A stretch of DNA of 64,000 nt from Spirosoma terrae (GCF_010435915.1 NZ_JAAFZH010000012.1:124001-188000), one strand, 5' to 3'; shown: positions 26,712-35,828, counted from the stretch's first letter. A program made the numbers and translations. Notes: generated by a model not told the origin, from the sequence alone.

Positions 26712-27959
26712 TTAGAATTCAAGTACTTCGTTATCGCCAAAATTTTCGTAAGAACTCGTAATAACTTGGTCGCCGGGCTCTAGACCACTTAATACCTCAT
26801 AGTATTCTGGGTTTTTCCGACCTAGCGTTATCTGACGTTTAGCAGCACGCTTACCCGATTTATCAAGCACATACACCCAGTTACCACCCGTATCGGAGAA
26901 GAAACCTCCTACAGGCAACAACGTAGCTTTAGCCGCTTTACCAAGTTCTAACTGAATTGGCGATGACTGGCCCCGCTTAATACCTTCAGGAGCTCCTTTT
27001 GGGAAAATCATATCCACTTCAAACCGGCCACTCTTTACTTCAGGATAAACCCGGCTAATTTCGAGATCGTAGTTTTTTCCGTTGAACTCAAAACTGCCTT
27101 TCAACCCCGAAAATACCCGACTGATATAGTGTTCATCGATACCGACGCGCATTCTGAATCCGTTCAGGTCGTCAATTTGACCAATATTCTGACCACGGTT
27201 AATATTAGAACCTACCTCTACGTCGATACTTGACAACTGCCCTGACACCGGCGCTTTCACAACCAGATTGTCGAGTGTCTGCTGCCAAAGAGCCACGTTT
27301 TTCTGCGTACGTTGCAGCGTTTGCTCTAATTGTTTGATCTGCATCTTCGCATTTTCTTCCTGATACTTCTGCGTTTCGACCTCAATAACACGCTGGCTGG
27401 TCAACCGCTCATAGGCACGCTTCGCTTTCAGGTAGTCTTCTTCCGACACCACTTTATCTTTGTACAGCTTCTCCTGACGCTCGTAGGTATCTTTTGCCTG
27501 GGCAATCTGAGCATCTACATCGGTCAGGGTTTTACGCAAGGTAAACCGTTCAATCTGTATACGTTGCCGAGTGTTCTGCAGATCATTCACGAGTCGGTTC
27601 GCTTCCGTTTCCGACTGCAGGAAGCTGAGTTTTAAGCTCTGGTTTTCAAGTTTCAGTAATACTTCCCCTTTATTCACCATATTACCGCCCTCAACGAGCT
27701 TCTGAGTCACATAACCGCCTTCGATAGCATCCAGGCGAATGGTCTTCAAGGGTTGAACGACCCCCGTAACGACAATGAAATCTTCAAATGGCCCCGTAGT
27801 TACGTTAGAGACCGTTATTTTATCTTTTTCAACATTCAGTTTTGACCGACGATCAGCAAAAACAAATGTGTAAGCCAATAAACCTACCAGTAACGCACCT
27901 CCGCCAAAGAGAGCCATGCGTTGAGTAGTCCAGAAACGTTTAGGTAAGACGCGATCCAT
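26712..27959 (-). CDS. Membrane fusion protein (HlyD/MacA type) of the ABC exporter
   Basis: 415 residues. One N-terminal TM helix (ALFGGGALLVGLLAYTFVFA, about residues 16-35), then half of a lipoyl-like domain (TIRLDAIEGGYVTQKLVEGG), a long coiled-coil hairpin of roughly residues 105-230 rich in Gln/Lys/Glu, the second lipoyl half (VVKAPVSGQLSSIDVEVGSN), and beta-barrel and membrane-proximal domains. This is the layout of the periplasmic adaptor that joins a MacB-like permease to an outer-membrane duct; no TolC-like gene is in the window. It is first in the operon with the ATPase. Upstream lie a strong sigma-54 element (28021-28036) and the palindromic activator site (28089-28106). Confidence 0.9.
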   Translation of the reverse strand: MDRVLPKRFWTTQRMALFGGGALLVGLLAYTFVFADRRSKLNVEKDKITVSNVTTGPFEDFIVVTGVVQPLKTIRLDAIEGGYVTQKLVEGGNMVNKGEVLLKLENQSLKLSFLQSETEANRLVNDLQNTRQRIQIERFTLRKTLTDVDAQIAQAKDTYERQEKLYKDKVVSEEDYLKAKRAYERLTSQRVIEVETQKYQEENAKMQIKQLEQTLQRTQKNVALWQQTLDNLVVKAPVSGQLSSIDVEVGSNINRGQNIGQIDDLNGFRMRVGIDEHYISRVFSGLKGSFEFNGKNYDLEISRVYPEVKSGRFEVDMIFPKGAPEGIKRGQSSPIQLELGKAAKATLLPVGGFFSDTGGNWVYVLDKSGKRAAKRQITLGRKNPEYYEVLSGLEPGDQVITSSYENFGDNEVLEF

Positions 27960-28020
27960 TTTATTAATTTGTTAGCACACTACGAAAAAAGAAACTGAGC
28001 CCGTGCTTCGTTTTTATCGA

Positions 28021-28036
28021 GCCAATAGTCGTGCCA
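28021..28036 (-). promoter_or_regulatory. Sigma-54 (-24/-12) promoter of the exporter operon
   Basis: The minus strand reads TGGCACGACTATTGGC. It matches TGGCACG-N4-TTGCW at all fixed positions through TTG and misses only in the last two bases. It sits 62 bp upstream of the fusion-protein start. Confidence 0.7.
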
Positions 28037-28088
28037 ACTAAGAAACAAATTGATTTTCAGACGCCTACGAAAAGAATATAGACTATTG

Positions 28089-28128
28089 CTGTCCGGTTTC
28101 GGACAAATCGCTGTCCGGTTTCAAAATC
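28089..28128. promoter_or_regulatory. Palindromic activator site, copy B, plus half site
   Basis: CTGTCCGGTTTCGGACAA at 28089-28106 is the same palindrome as at 10640, with one arm base off. A second CTGTCCGGTTTC half site begins at 28111, 22 bp away, that is about two helical turns. The distance from the -24 element is 53 bp, against 52 bp at the other promoter. Confidence 0.75.
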
Positions 28129-28135
28129 ACTTTCT

Positions 28136-29812
28136 TCATTTACGTACGTCCACCAATACGTAGGGTTTTAATGTACTCGTGCGAGTCTTATAATTTAGAA
28201 AATCGCCCGTTAACTGGCTTATGTGAAAATAGGGAAAAACAGCCACTGGACTCACATCGAAACCCCGACTTTGCAACGAATCAGCGTAGATATTCGTCGT
28301 AAATACCTGCACGCTACGTTGCCCAGCCAGCTGCTGCAATACAGAATCGTCACGCACGTACTGAGTTGGACCATCTACGTAAAACTCATAAGACCACGAG
28401 CTTTCACCGAATGTGCTGGGACCATACAGTGCCGTTATACGTTTAGCTCGCTGGGGCTGTTCATTCACGTAGCGGGCAGCCGCCAGACCTGCTTCATAGT
28501 TCATGAAGGTTGGATAGAGAAACAGGTTCAACATACACGCCAGCAGCAGCATGGCGCCTACCATTCGTCCCACCAACGAAAGCAACGTAGTGTTTCTAAA
28601 AAACACAAACGTAGCAACCGCAATGAGCATACTCAAACTGAGGGCAATACCCTGTCGGGCGGGCTGAACCACAACCAGAACACCAACAATCAACACGACC
28701 AGCAACACACCAATTACGGTCTGGGCAATAGTCCATCGGCGAAGAGCTGTAGGCTTCAGACGCACTAAAAATTGAGCGGCAATTACCGCGTAAAACGGAA
28801 AAACGATATTGAGGTAGTGAGGAAGTTGAAAGCCCGACAATGAAAACATCAGGAACGTAGCAAGTCCTGATCCCAGCGAAATATATTCCGGAACCTCTAT
28901 TCGCTTTACGATGGAACGCACTACGTTACCCACGCCAATGTAGAGCGGTAAGGACCAGGGTAAAAAAGCCCAAAGCAACGTATGAACGAAGAAAAACTTG
29001 TCTCCAGCTCCTTTAATAGGTCCTGTGTTAAAAAAGCGCCCGAACTGACTATCCCAAAAGAAAAAACGAATGCCCGATACGTTGGTATTGTCAAAAACCA
29101 CTTTTTCGGGATGAAGGTCAAACTGTTTATACAAACAATAGATCTCGGGCATCGTAAAGACAAACGATAGCACTACGGCTACATACCAACGGAGCTTTAG
29201 TAATTCTCGCCAGTTGTTTGTCAACATCCAGTGCAGCACCAATCCAGCGCCAATCGGCACCAACACAAACAAGCCCTTCGTCATCAGCGCACATCCCGTC
29301 AGGAAAGCGCCGAGTACTATATGATAAAATCGCGCGCCCAGGAACACCCGATAGAAGTGATACACGGGGCCAATGACCAATAGCGTCAGATAAGGCTCCG
29401 CCCGTACATCGCTATTGGAAAGAACACCGTGAAAAGCCGTCAATAAAATGAGTGATGCAACCTGCGCAGTAAGCCAGGAATACGATAACCGAACAAAATG
29501 ATACGTATAGATAACACCACCCAGAAAAAACAGGAGTGCCGGAAATTTATAGGCGAACGTATTGACACCAAAAATAAGATAACTAACCGCCGTTACCCAA
29601 AATGGAAAATGCGGTTTATCGAGCCAGTCGCGTCCAACGGCGTACAGATTAACGAAATCGCCTGTTTGCGCCATTGTTTTCGCGATACAGGCATACAGAG
29701 CGCCGTCAGGTTCGAGAATAGGCGTGAATAAACCAGTGGCATTTAAGCAGATTCCGGCTATAACGAGCGCATAAAACCAGCGAGTATCAATTGGCGAAGA
29801 AACATCAGTCAT
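28136..29812 (-). CDS. Family 39 (ArnT/PMT-like) membrane glycosyltransferase
   Basis: 558 residues from ATG 29812; an upstream TTG adds 8. It is polytopic, with roughly eleven to thirteen hydrophobic segments. The first periplasmic loop has the acidic motif PILEPDGALYA and the following WLDKPHFPFW, both characteristic of GT39 and ArnT-like enzymes that transfer sugars from polyprenyl phosphate donors. The C-terminal part (about 440-558) is soluble. Likely substrates are lipid A, glycans or proteins in the periplasm; none can be chosen from the sequence. It diverges from the response-regulator gene at 29981. Confidence 0.82.
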   Translation of the reverse strand: MTDVSSPIDTRWFYALVIAGICLNATGLFTPILEPDGALYACIAKTMAQTGDFVNLYAVGRDWLDKPHFPFWVTAVSYLIFGVNTFAYKFPALLFFLGGVIYTYHFVRLSYSWLTAQVASLILLTAFHGVLSNSDVRAEPYLTLLVIGPVYHFYRVFLGARFYHIVLGAFLTGCALMTKGLFVLVPIGAGLVLHWMLTNNWRELLKLRWYVAVVLSFVFTMPEIYCLYKQFDLHPEKVVFDNTNVSGIRFFFWDSQFGRFFNTGPIKGAGDKFFFVHTLLWAFLPWSLPLYIGVGNVVRSIVKRIEVPEYISLGSGLATFLMFSLSGFQLPHYLNIVFPFYAVIAAQFLVRLKPTALRRWTIAQTVIGVLLVVLIVGVLVVVQPARQGIALSLSMLIAVATFVFFRNTTLLSLVGRMVGAMLLLACMLNLFLYPTFMNYEAGLAAARYVNEQPQRAKRITALYGPSTFGESSWSYEFYVDGPTQYVRDDSVLQQLAGQRSVQVFTTNIYADSLQSRGFDVSPVAVFPYFHISQLTGDFLNYKTRTSTLKPYVLVDVRK

Positions 29813-29980
29813 TGGATGGCAGTCAACATCGCTCAACGATCACATGCCAATAAATAACCATAAATCATGAGCAATGACCGCTTAACGACTTTTAACGGCG
29901 AAAGTACATAAGAAAAGCTTAATTCGTGGTTGAATTGGCATCTACGTGCAACAATTCGCTCGACTCTTTATCTTTGGTCT

Positions 29981-31357
29981 ATGCAAGACGCAAAATTACT
30001 CCTTGTCGATGATGACCCCGACGTATTGCTGGCTGCCCGGCTCTTACTAAAACGCCATTTTGGTGCGGTGGACATTGAGAAAAACCCTGAAAAGCTGCCT
30101 TTTCTTCTGAATAATAATCGGTACGACGCTATCGTGCTGGACATGAATTTCCAGCGCGATGTTAGCAGTGGCCGCGAAGGTTTTGCCTGGCTGGATCGTA
30201 TTCTGGACATTGACCCAACGGCCCGCGTCATTTTATTTACCGCGTATGGCGACGTAGAAATGGCCGTCCGGGCAATGAAAGCCGGAGCCGTCGATTTTGT
30301 GCTGAAACCGTGGCAGAACGACAAATTTCTGGAAACAATCCGGGGCGCAGTTGAAGGGAAAAAAGAAGCGAAAGAGTCAAACGAAGCCACGCCTAAAGAA
30401 AAACAGTCGGGTAAAACCAACGGCAAGCAAACGAGCATTATCGGTTCGGCTATGCGCCCTATTCTGGAAACCGTTGAGCAAGTTGCGCCAACCGATGCCA
30501 ACGTACTGATTCTGGGCGAAAACGGAACTGGCAAGGATCTGATAGCACGGGCCATCCACGAAAATTCGGACCGGCGCGACAAGCCGTTCGTTAGCGTCGA
30601 CGTTGGTGCACTGACAGAAAGTTTGTTCGAAAGCGAGCTTTTTGGACACGTAAAGGGAGCCTTTACGGATGCTCGTGACGATCGTGCCGGACGATTTGAA
30701 GAAGCCAATGGTGGTACCATCTTTCTGGATGAGATTGGAAACCTTAGTGCTTCGCAGCAGGCGCGGCTTCTTACGGTGCTACAGCAACGTCAGGTAACCC
30801 GCGTCGGCTCAAACAAAGCACGCTCCATTGATGTCCGCCTGGTATGCGCCACGAACGCTGATCTTAACCAGCGAGTAGCAGAGCGGCAGTTCCGGCAAGA
30901 CTTACTATACCGGATCAACACGATTGAACTTAATCTTCCTCCGCTGCGCGAGCGCCCAGCCGATATTGGTCCTTTAGCGGAACATTTTCTAAAAAAATAT
31001 GCCAAGCAATACAATCGGTCTGTATTAGGCGTAAGTCCAGCCTTACTGGCAGAAATGAAGCAATATCGCTGGCCGGGCAATGTTCGTGAACTACAACATG
31101 CTGTTGAAAGAGCAGTGATTCTGGCACGTCCGGAGTTAACGCAAAGCAACATGCTCGAACCCGACAATTTTGTTTTCCGTAAAGACTCCTCTGCTACGTC
31201 ATCGCCAGTCAGTGAAACGATGCAACTGGAAGATATGGAACGTCACCTAATACAACAGGCGATGCAAAAACACAGGGGTAGTATTACGGACGTAGCACGC
31301 GAGCTGGGGGTATCAAGACAGGCACTTTATCGCAGACTAGAGAAATTCGGACTATAA
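29981..31357 (+). CDS. NtrC-family sigma-54-dependent response regulator
   Basis: 458 residues from ATG 29981 (MQDAKLLLVDDDPD); the frame is open upstream but the receiver begins here. Receiver domain 1-125 with the acidic pocket DDD, the phosphorylated Asp in AIVLDMNF and the Lys in VLKPW. AAA+ domain about 150-385: Walker A GENGTGKD, sigma-54 contact loop GAFTDA (usual GAFTGA), Walker B GGTIFLDEIG, sensor stretch RVGSNK. C-terminal Fis-type helix-turn-helix DVARELGVSRQALYRRL. It activates sigma-54 promoters by ATP hydrolysis. Two sigma-54 promoters with a shared palindrome lie within 20 kb (10573 and 28021). The cognate kinase is probably the one at 33948. Confidence 0.93.
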   Translation: MQDAKLLLVDDDPDVLLAARLLLKRHFGAVDIEKNPEKLPFLLNNNRYDAIVLDMNFQRDVSSGREGFAWLDRILDIDPTARVILFTAYGDVEMAVRAMKAGAVDFVLKPWQNDKFLETIRGAVEGKKEAKESNEATPKEKQSGKTNGKQTSIIGSAMRPILETVEQVAPTDANVLILGENGTGKDLIARAIHENSDRRDKPFVSVDVGALTESLFESELFGHVKGAFTDARDDRAGRFEEANGGTIFLDEIGNLSASQQARLLTVLQQRQVTRVGSNKARSIDVRLVCATNADLNQRVAERQFRQDLLYRINTIELNLPPLRERPADIGPLAEHFLKKYAKQYNRSVLGVSPALLAEMKQYRWPGNVRELQHAVERAVILARPELTQSNMLEPDNFVFRKDSSATSSPVSETMQLEDMERHLIQQAMQKHRGSITDVARELGVSRQALYRRLEKFGL

Positions 31358-31376
31358 CAGTCTGTTAGGCAGAAAG

Positions 31377-31975
31377 TTATTTCAAGCGTTCTAAAAGAAT
31401 CGTCAGGATGGTCTGCTGTGTCTGTTCAAACTGACCGAATTTCTGATTTACGTCCTGAAATCCTTTTTGCATTTCCTGCCGCAGATCATCTAATTGATTT
31501 TGTTGTTGGTCAAACCGTTGGTCAACCTGAGCAAACCGTTGATCAATATCTACTTTTTGCTCAGCAAACCGTCGATCAATATCAGCTTTCTGCTCAGCAA
31601 ACCGTTGGTCAACCCGCTCAAAGCGTTGGTTGATGTCCGCTTTTTGTTCATCAAACCGCCGGTTAACTTGCTGAAATCGCTGGTCGATGTCAGCTTTTTG
31701 CTCAATGAACCGTTGATCAACCTGTTGGAACCGTTGATCTATGTCTGCTTTCTGTTCATCAAACCGTTGATCGACCCGCTCAAAGCGTTGTCGCATTTCA
31801 ATTGTCAAATCAGCGACACCTTTTGCAGCAAGCTTTGCATTAGAATCGGCGCGAAGAGCTATTTCCAGTATCTGTCCATTGGATTCAATGAGTCGATCCG
31901 TTTTCTGAGCAACATCGGCTAGAATAGGTTCTATTTGATCAAGGCCGTCTATCAGGTGTCATACAAGGGTGGCAT
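31377..31975 (-). pseudogene. Coiled-coil repeat protein gene with a one-base frameshift
   Basis: The downstream frame (31377 to about 31955) encodes a polar coiled coil of 18-residue units such as VDQRFDEQKADIDQRFQQ, repeated about four times and ending QQTILTILLERLK. Coding-like sequence continues upstream of the only near start (TTG 31808) as LIDGLDQIEPILADVAQ but has no ATG. An ATG at 31975 in another frame gives MPPLYDT and then a stop. One extra G in the GG at 31955-31956 (plus strand) would join them into a protein of about 199 residues. So it is either a frameshifted gene, a sequencing error or a slippage site. Function unknown; it could be a scaffold. It is convergent with the response-regulator gene. 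Confidence 0.65.
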
Positions 31976-32043
31976 TTACCGATAAATATACTATTTCCAT
32001 CCAACAAACGACAAACAAAAACATCCAGATCCGTTTGACAGGC

Positions 32044-32799
32044 TTATTTGCTTACCACACCTTGTGACTGGCCAAGTTCCTGAGCAATGGCTTCCTGCGC
32101 TTGCCGTACAACCTCATCGGGCGTTTGGCCTGCCGGCTCAATAGCGGGCAGTACGTCCCACGACATTCGAGAAAAGGAAGTTAGTGGAAATATACCTTTG
32201 GGATTAAAAGGGCCCGTCCCACGAATAGCAACTGGCACTACCAGAGCTTTGGGCGCTCGTTTCAGCAACGTAGCCACACCACCCGTTACAAATGGGCGCA
32301 TTGTACCTGACGACGATCGGGTTCCTTCCGGAAAAATAACCGCTGACCGGTTCGTTTCCTGAATAAGCTTGCCTAAACGAGCAATTTCAACAATAGCCTG
32401 CTTGGGATCTTTCCGATCAATCAGAGCCGCTCCGCTTTTACGGAGATTATACGATACGCCCGGAATACCCTTCGCCAGTTCAATTTTAGACACAAAAATG
32501 GGCGTATGTTTACGAAGGAACCAAATCATGGGTGAGATGTCGAACATGCTCTGGTGATTCGCTATGAAAATAATCGGGCGGTCCGTTGGCAGGTTTGTCT
32601 GCTGGCGAAAGCGAATGCTGCTCCCCGTCAGGTACCAGCCATACGAGATAAAGGCATTCATCCAGTCGACCACCACTTTATGCGCCTGCTTGCCAAACCC
32701 ATTAAACGCAACGACTTGAAGAACGTGAAAAACAACCAGCGTTAAGCCGAAAAAGAGTAGATAAACGCAGCTTAATAGATAATCAACTATTTTTTTCAT
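32044..32799 (-). CDS. plsC: 1-acyl-sn-glycerol-3-phosphate acyltransferase
   Basis: 251 residues. One or two N-terminal hydrophobic segments (YLLSCVYLLFFGLTLVVFHV) and a soluble acyltransferase domain with the HX4D motif NHQSMFDI, and the FPEGTRSSSG motif that binds the acceptor phosphate. It makes phosphatidic acid from lysophosphatidic acid at the inner membrane. It diverges from the acyl-ACP desaturase at 32970 across 170 bp, so two genes of membrane lipid synthesis share a control region. Confidence 0.9.
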   Translation of the reverse strand: MKKIVDYLLSCVYLLFFGLTLVVFHVLQVVAFNGFGKQAHKVVVDWMNAFISYGWYLTGSSIRFRQQTNLPTDRPIIFIANHQSMFDISPMIWFLRKHTPIFVSKIELAKGIPGVSYNLRKSGAALIDRKDPKQAIVEIARLGKLIQETNRSAVIFPEGTRSSSGTMRPFVTGGVATLLKRAPKALVVPVAIRGTGPFNPKGIFPLTSFSRMSWDVLPAIEPAGQTPDEVVRQAQEAIAQELGQSQGVVSK

Positions 32800-32969
32800 A
32801 GAGCCATTTTGGCCAACAAAAAGCCTATAACCTTATTTTAGTCCAAAAATAGCAATCCATTTGCTTTTTTCTTTGGCAGAAAAGGTAGAGTAAATCAAAT
32901 GTGTCGTTTGTTTTAGCTGTACCTTGCAAGCTTATTGAATTGATTATCCAAATTCTTTGTTGATTACCC

Positions 32970-33944
32970 ATGATTCTCTCAGCCTCTCGTGTAGATGTAA
33001 TGCGTTTTGTTGGCGGAAAAATAGACGCCTTACTCGGGGACTATCTGAAACCCATTGAAACGAACTGGCAGCCAGCCGACTTTTTGCCAGACTCAGCGCA
33101 GGACAACTTTCTGGAGGAGGTTAAACTTCTTCGCGAAAGTGTTCGTGAACTGACCTATGATTATGTGGCTGTACTGGTTGGCGATACCATCACGGAAGAA
33201 GCATTGCCAACCTATGAATCATGGCTGATGGATATGGAAGGCGTCGACCAGAGCAACCCCCAGAACTGGACGCGCTGGATACGTAGCTGGACAGCCGAAG
33301 AAAACCGACATGGTGACCTTCTTAATAAATTCCTCTATCTATCTGGCCGCGTTAATATGCGGGCTATGGAGGTATCAACCCAATACCTGATTGCCGATGG
33401 CTTCGATATTGGTACGGGTCGCGATCCTTACCGAAACTTTGTTTATACCTCGTTTCAGGAACTGGCTACCAACGTATCGCACCGCCGGACGGCTACGTTA
33501 GCCAAACAGGCTGGTTGTCCTCAGCTATCTAAGATCTGCGGAGTGATCGCTTCCGATGAAATGCGTCATGCCAAAGCCTACAAAGCATTTGTTAAGCAGA
33601 TTTTTGAAGTTGACCCTTCCGAAATGATGCTGGCGTTTGAGGATATGATGCGGAAGAAGATCGTTATGCCCGCCCATTTCCTGCGCGAAACGGGTGTTAA
33701 AATTGGCCAAACGTTCAGCCATTTTTCTGATGCGGCTCAACGGCTTGGCGTCTATACAACTACCGATTATATCGACATTCTCGATGATTTGCTGGCAGAC
33801 TGGAACATTGCCTCAATCAGCGACCTCGACGATGCGGCCCAACGTGCCCGTGATTATCTGATGGCCCTGCCCGCCCGGCTACGTCGAATTGCTGAGCGGA
33901 CCAAAGTGCCAACTCTCGAATATCCATTCAGCTGGATCGCATAA
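32970..33944 (+). CDS. Acyl-ACP desaturase (stearoyl-ACP desaturase family)
   Basis: 324 residues, soluble. The di-iron ligands are visible as EENRHG near residue 110 and as EMRH near 197, with a further acidic site in DTITEEALPTYESWL near 70. The family introduces a cis double bond into acyl-ACP using oxygen and ferredoxin. It is followed after 3 bp by the histidine kinase gene, so the two are certainly one transcript; that ties a membrane-fluidity enzyme to a sensor. A TACCTTGC element at 32920-32927 may be the -7 box, but no good -33 box is at the right spacing. Confidence 0.88.
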   Translation: MILSASRVDVMRFVGGKIDALLGDYLKPIETNWQPADFLPDSAQDNFLEEVKLLRESVRELTYDYVAVLVGDTITEEALPTYESWLMDMEGVDQSNPQNWTRWIRSWTAEENRHGDLLNKFLYLSGRVNMRAMEVSTQYLIADGFDIGTGRDPYRNFVYTSFQELATNVSHRRTATLAKQAGCPQLSKICGVIASDEMRHAKAYKAFVKQIFEVDPSEMMLAFEDMMRKKIVMPAHFLRETGVKIGQTFSHFSDAAQRLGVYTTTDYIDILDDLLADWNIASISDLDDAAQRARDYLMALPARLRRIAERTKVPTLEYPFSWIA

Positions 33945-33947
33945 CGT

Positions 33948-35345
33948 ATGGATCGTTTCGCCATAGGTATTGGGTGGCGTATTGCGGCATTGGTGGCGTT
34001 AACCATTGCCCTGACTTACTTTTATCTGGAGGGCAGTAATGGCATACTGCTCTTCCCGATGATTATTGCCCATCTTTTCATTTCAGTCAATTTATACCGA
34101 TTTGTCACGAGCCTCAATCGGAAGCTGACGCGCTTTCTGGAATCAGTCCGTTATTCCGACTTTGCGGTAGCGTTCCGGGCCGATAGTAATCTGGGCACTT
34201 CGTTCCATGAGCTAAATGATCAATTTAACGAAGTGCTGGATGCTTTCCGGCAGGCCCGTGCGGAAAAAGAAGCCAATCTTCACTACGTTAATACCATCGT
34301 TCAGCACGTTAGTGTTGGTTTATTGACGTTTGATGCCGCCGGTCAGGTAGAACTAGTCAATCAGTCGGCACTACGTTTACTGGGTACGTACCGACTGCGT
34401 ACGTTAAACGATTTAAACGCCACTCACCCCGACCTGGTCGATGCGCTTAAATCGGCCGCCAACTCACCAACGCCTGTTTCGTACCAAACCGGGACGGATG
34501 GCGAACTATCCGTACGGTGTACCGCCGTTCGGTTACGTGGACGGCTGGTTACGGTAGCATCTCTGCAAAATATACGTACTGAGTTACAACAGCGTGAACT
34601 CGATGCCTGGCAGAATCTGACCAAAGTGCTACGTCATGAAATCATGAACTCCATCACGCCGATTGTGTCGCTGGCTGGCACGATGCGTGATATCGTTGAA
34701 ACCGATCTGGTTCCTATTGCAGAAGAAAGTATGGCTTTAGAATCGGGCGAAACCAACGAACAAAAATTGATTACGTCGCTGCCGTCTTTCTTTGCCTCAT
34801 CGGTAACCGACCTGCGGGATGCGCTTATGACTATTGAGCAGCGGGGCGCTGGTGTTATGCGATTTGTGGATGCCTATCGCCATTTCACCACTATTCCGCA
34901 ACCTATTTTTGCGGACGTATCGATCGATCAGCTACTCCGTCATGTGGTTCAGCTTACCCAGGCGAACAATCAAAAACACGCTGTTGAGATCACCACAAAA
35001 ACAGGCTCACCTAATCTGGCGGTTCGCGCTGATGCCGACCAGATAGAAATGGTACTCATCAACCTATTGAAAAATGCCGTTGAAAGTCTGGACAATACAC
35101 CAGATCCTACTATTCATCTGGAGGCTATAACCGATGGGCCACGGGTTATCATCAGCGTATCTGACAACGGGCCAGGCATTGAACCTGAAGCCCTGGAACA
35201 GATTTTTATCCCGTTCTACACAACCAAGAAAACAGGTTCTGGTATTGGTCTGAGCCTGTCCCGGCAGATTATGCAGCTTCACGGTGGTCAGCTAACCGCT
35301 ACGTCTACTCCCGGCGAAGGCAGTACGTTTAATCTGGTTTTCTAG
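33948..35345 (+). CDS. Membrane sensor histidine kinase, NtrY-like
   Basis: 465 residues. Two N-terminal TM helices with almost no periplasmic loop (about residues 8-28 and 31-52), a linker, a PAS domain about 115-220, a dimerisation helix with the phosphorylated His in VLRHEIMNSITPI, and an ATPase domain with N box NLLKNAVES, G1 DNGPGI and G2 GSGIGLSLS. The lack of a sensor loop points to sensing in or at the membrane. There is no receiver domain, so it needs a separate regulator; the best candidate is the NtrC-type protein at 29981. It is co-transcribed with the desaturase. Confidence 0.9.
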   Translation: MDRFAIGIGWRIAALVALTIALTYFYLEGSNGILLFPMIIAHLFISVNLYRFVTSLNRKLTRFLESVRYSDFAVAFRADSNLGTSFHELNDQFNEVLDAFRQARAEKEANLHYVNTIVQHVSVGLLTFDAAGQVELVNQSALRLLGTYRLRTLNDLNATHPDLVDALKSAANSPTPVSYQTGTDGELSVRCTAVRLRGRLVTVASLQNIRTELQQRELDAWQNLTKVLRHEIMNSITPIVSLAGTMRDIVETDLVPIAEESMALESGETNEQKLITSLPSFFASSVTDLRDALMTIEQRGAGVMRFVDAYRHFTTIPQPIFADVSIDQLLRHVVQLTQANNQKHAVEITTKTGSPNLAVRADADQIEMVLINLLKNAVESLDNTPDPTIHLEAITDGPRVIISVSDNGPGIEPEALEQIFIPFYTTKKTGSGIGLSLSRQIMQLHGGQLTATSTPGEGSTFNLVF

Positions 35346-35366
35346 CTGGGCCAAATAAATAGCCTG

Positions 35367-35828
35367 TTAAAGAATTGGAAAGTTATAGATAAGCGCTTTA
35401 CTCAGCGCGACTTTCTCCCCTGTCTTACGTTGAGCCATGCATGAAAAGCTTACTTCATACCGGTCCCCAAGCTGAGCCATGCCATAGAAAACGCTGAAAG
35501 GGTCAGCACTTCCCTCCCGCCATATGGTAAAGCCGACAATCTTATCGTTATGGATCAGAGAAATTTTTGCGTGACTAATCATCAGATTTGACTTATATTC
35601 CTTGTTGATGGTAGCCGATGTAGTATCAAAGGCGAGATCAAAGTCTCTGATTTTAATAGTCTTCTTCACTCCTGATCAATCAGCTAACGGCCTTTGATCA
35701 ACCAATACCTGCAGGTGACTTATTTCATTAAGATGCAGTAGGTTTTCATTCATTGTGTCCTGAGCAAAACTAGTTATGATCAGTAAGCAAAAACAGGTGA
35801 TTTGAAGAAAGGAAATGCAGTATTTCAT
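35367..35828 (-). pseudogene. Small secreted protein gene interrupted by an in-frame TGA
   Basis: An ATG at 35828 opens a signal peptide (MKYCISFLQITCFCLLIITS, then FAQDT) and runs 50 residues to a TGA at 35676-35678. The same frame continues open for another 102 codons to 35367, giving KKTIKIRDFDLAFDTTSATI and ending in beta-rich sequence LGDRYEVSFSCMAQRKTGEK. The second part could start at GTG 35669 but then has no export signal. The simplest reading is one secreted protein of about 153 residues with a nonsense codon. The C-terminal half faintly resembles the last domain of GldM-like proteins; this is a weak impression. Confidence 0.55.

Noticed and set aside
29968..30720. 250-codon open frame antisense to the exporter regulator
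   Set aside because: The opposite strand encodes a complete NtrC-type protein; the antisense product is Ser/Arg-rich and matches nothing.
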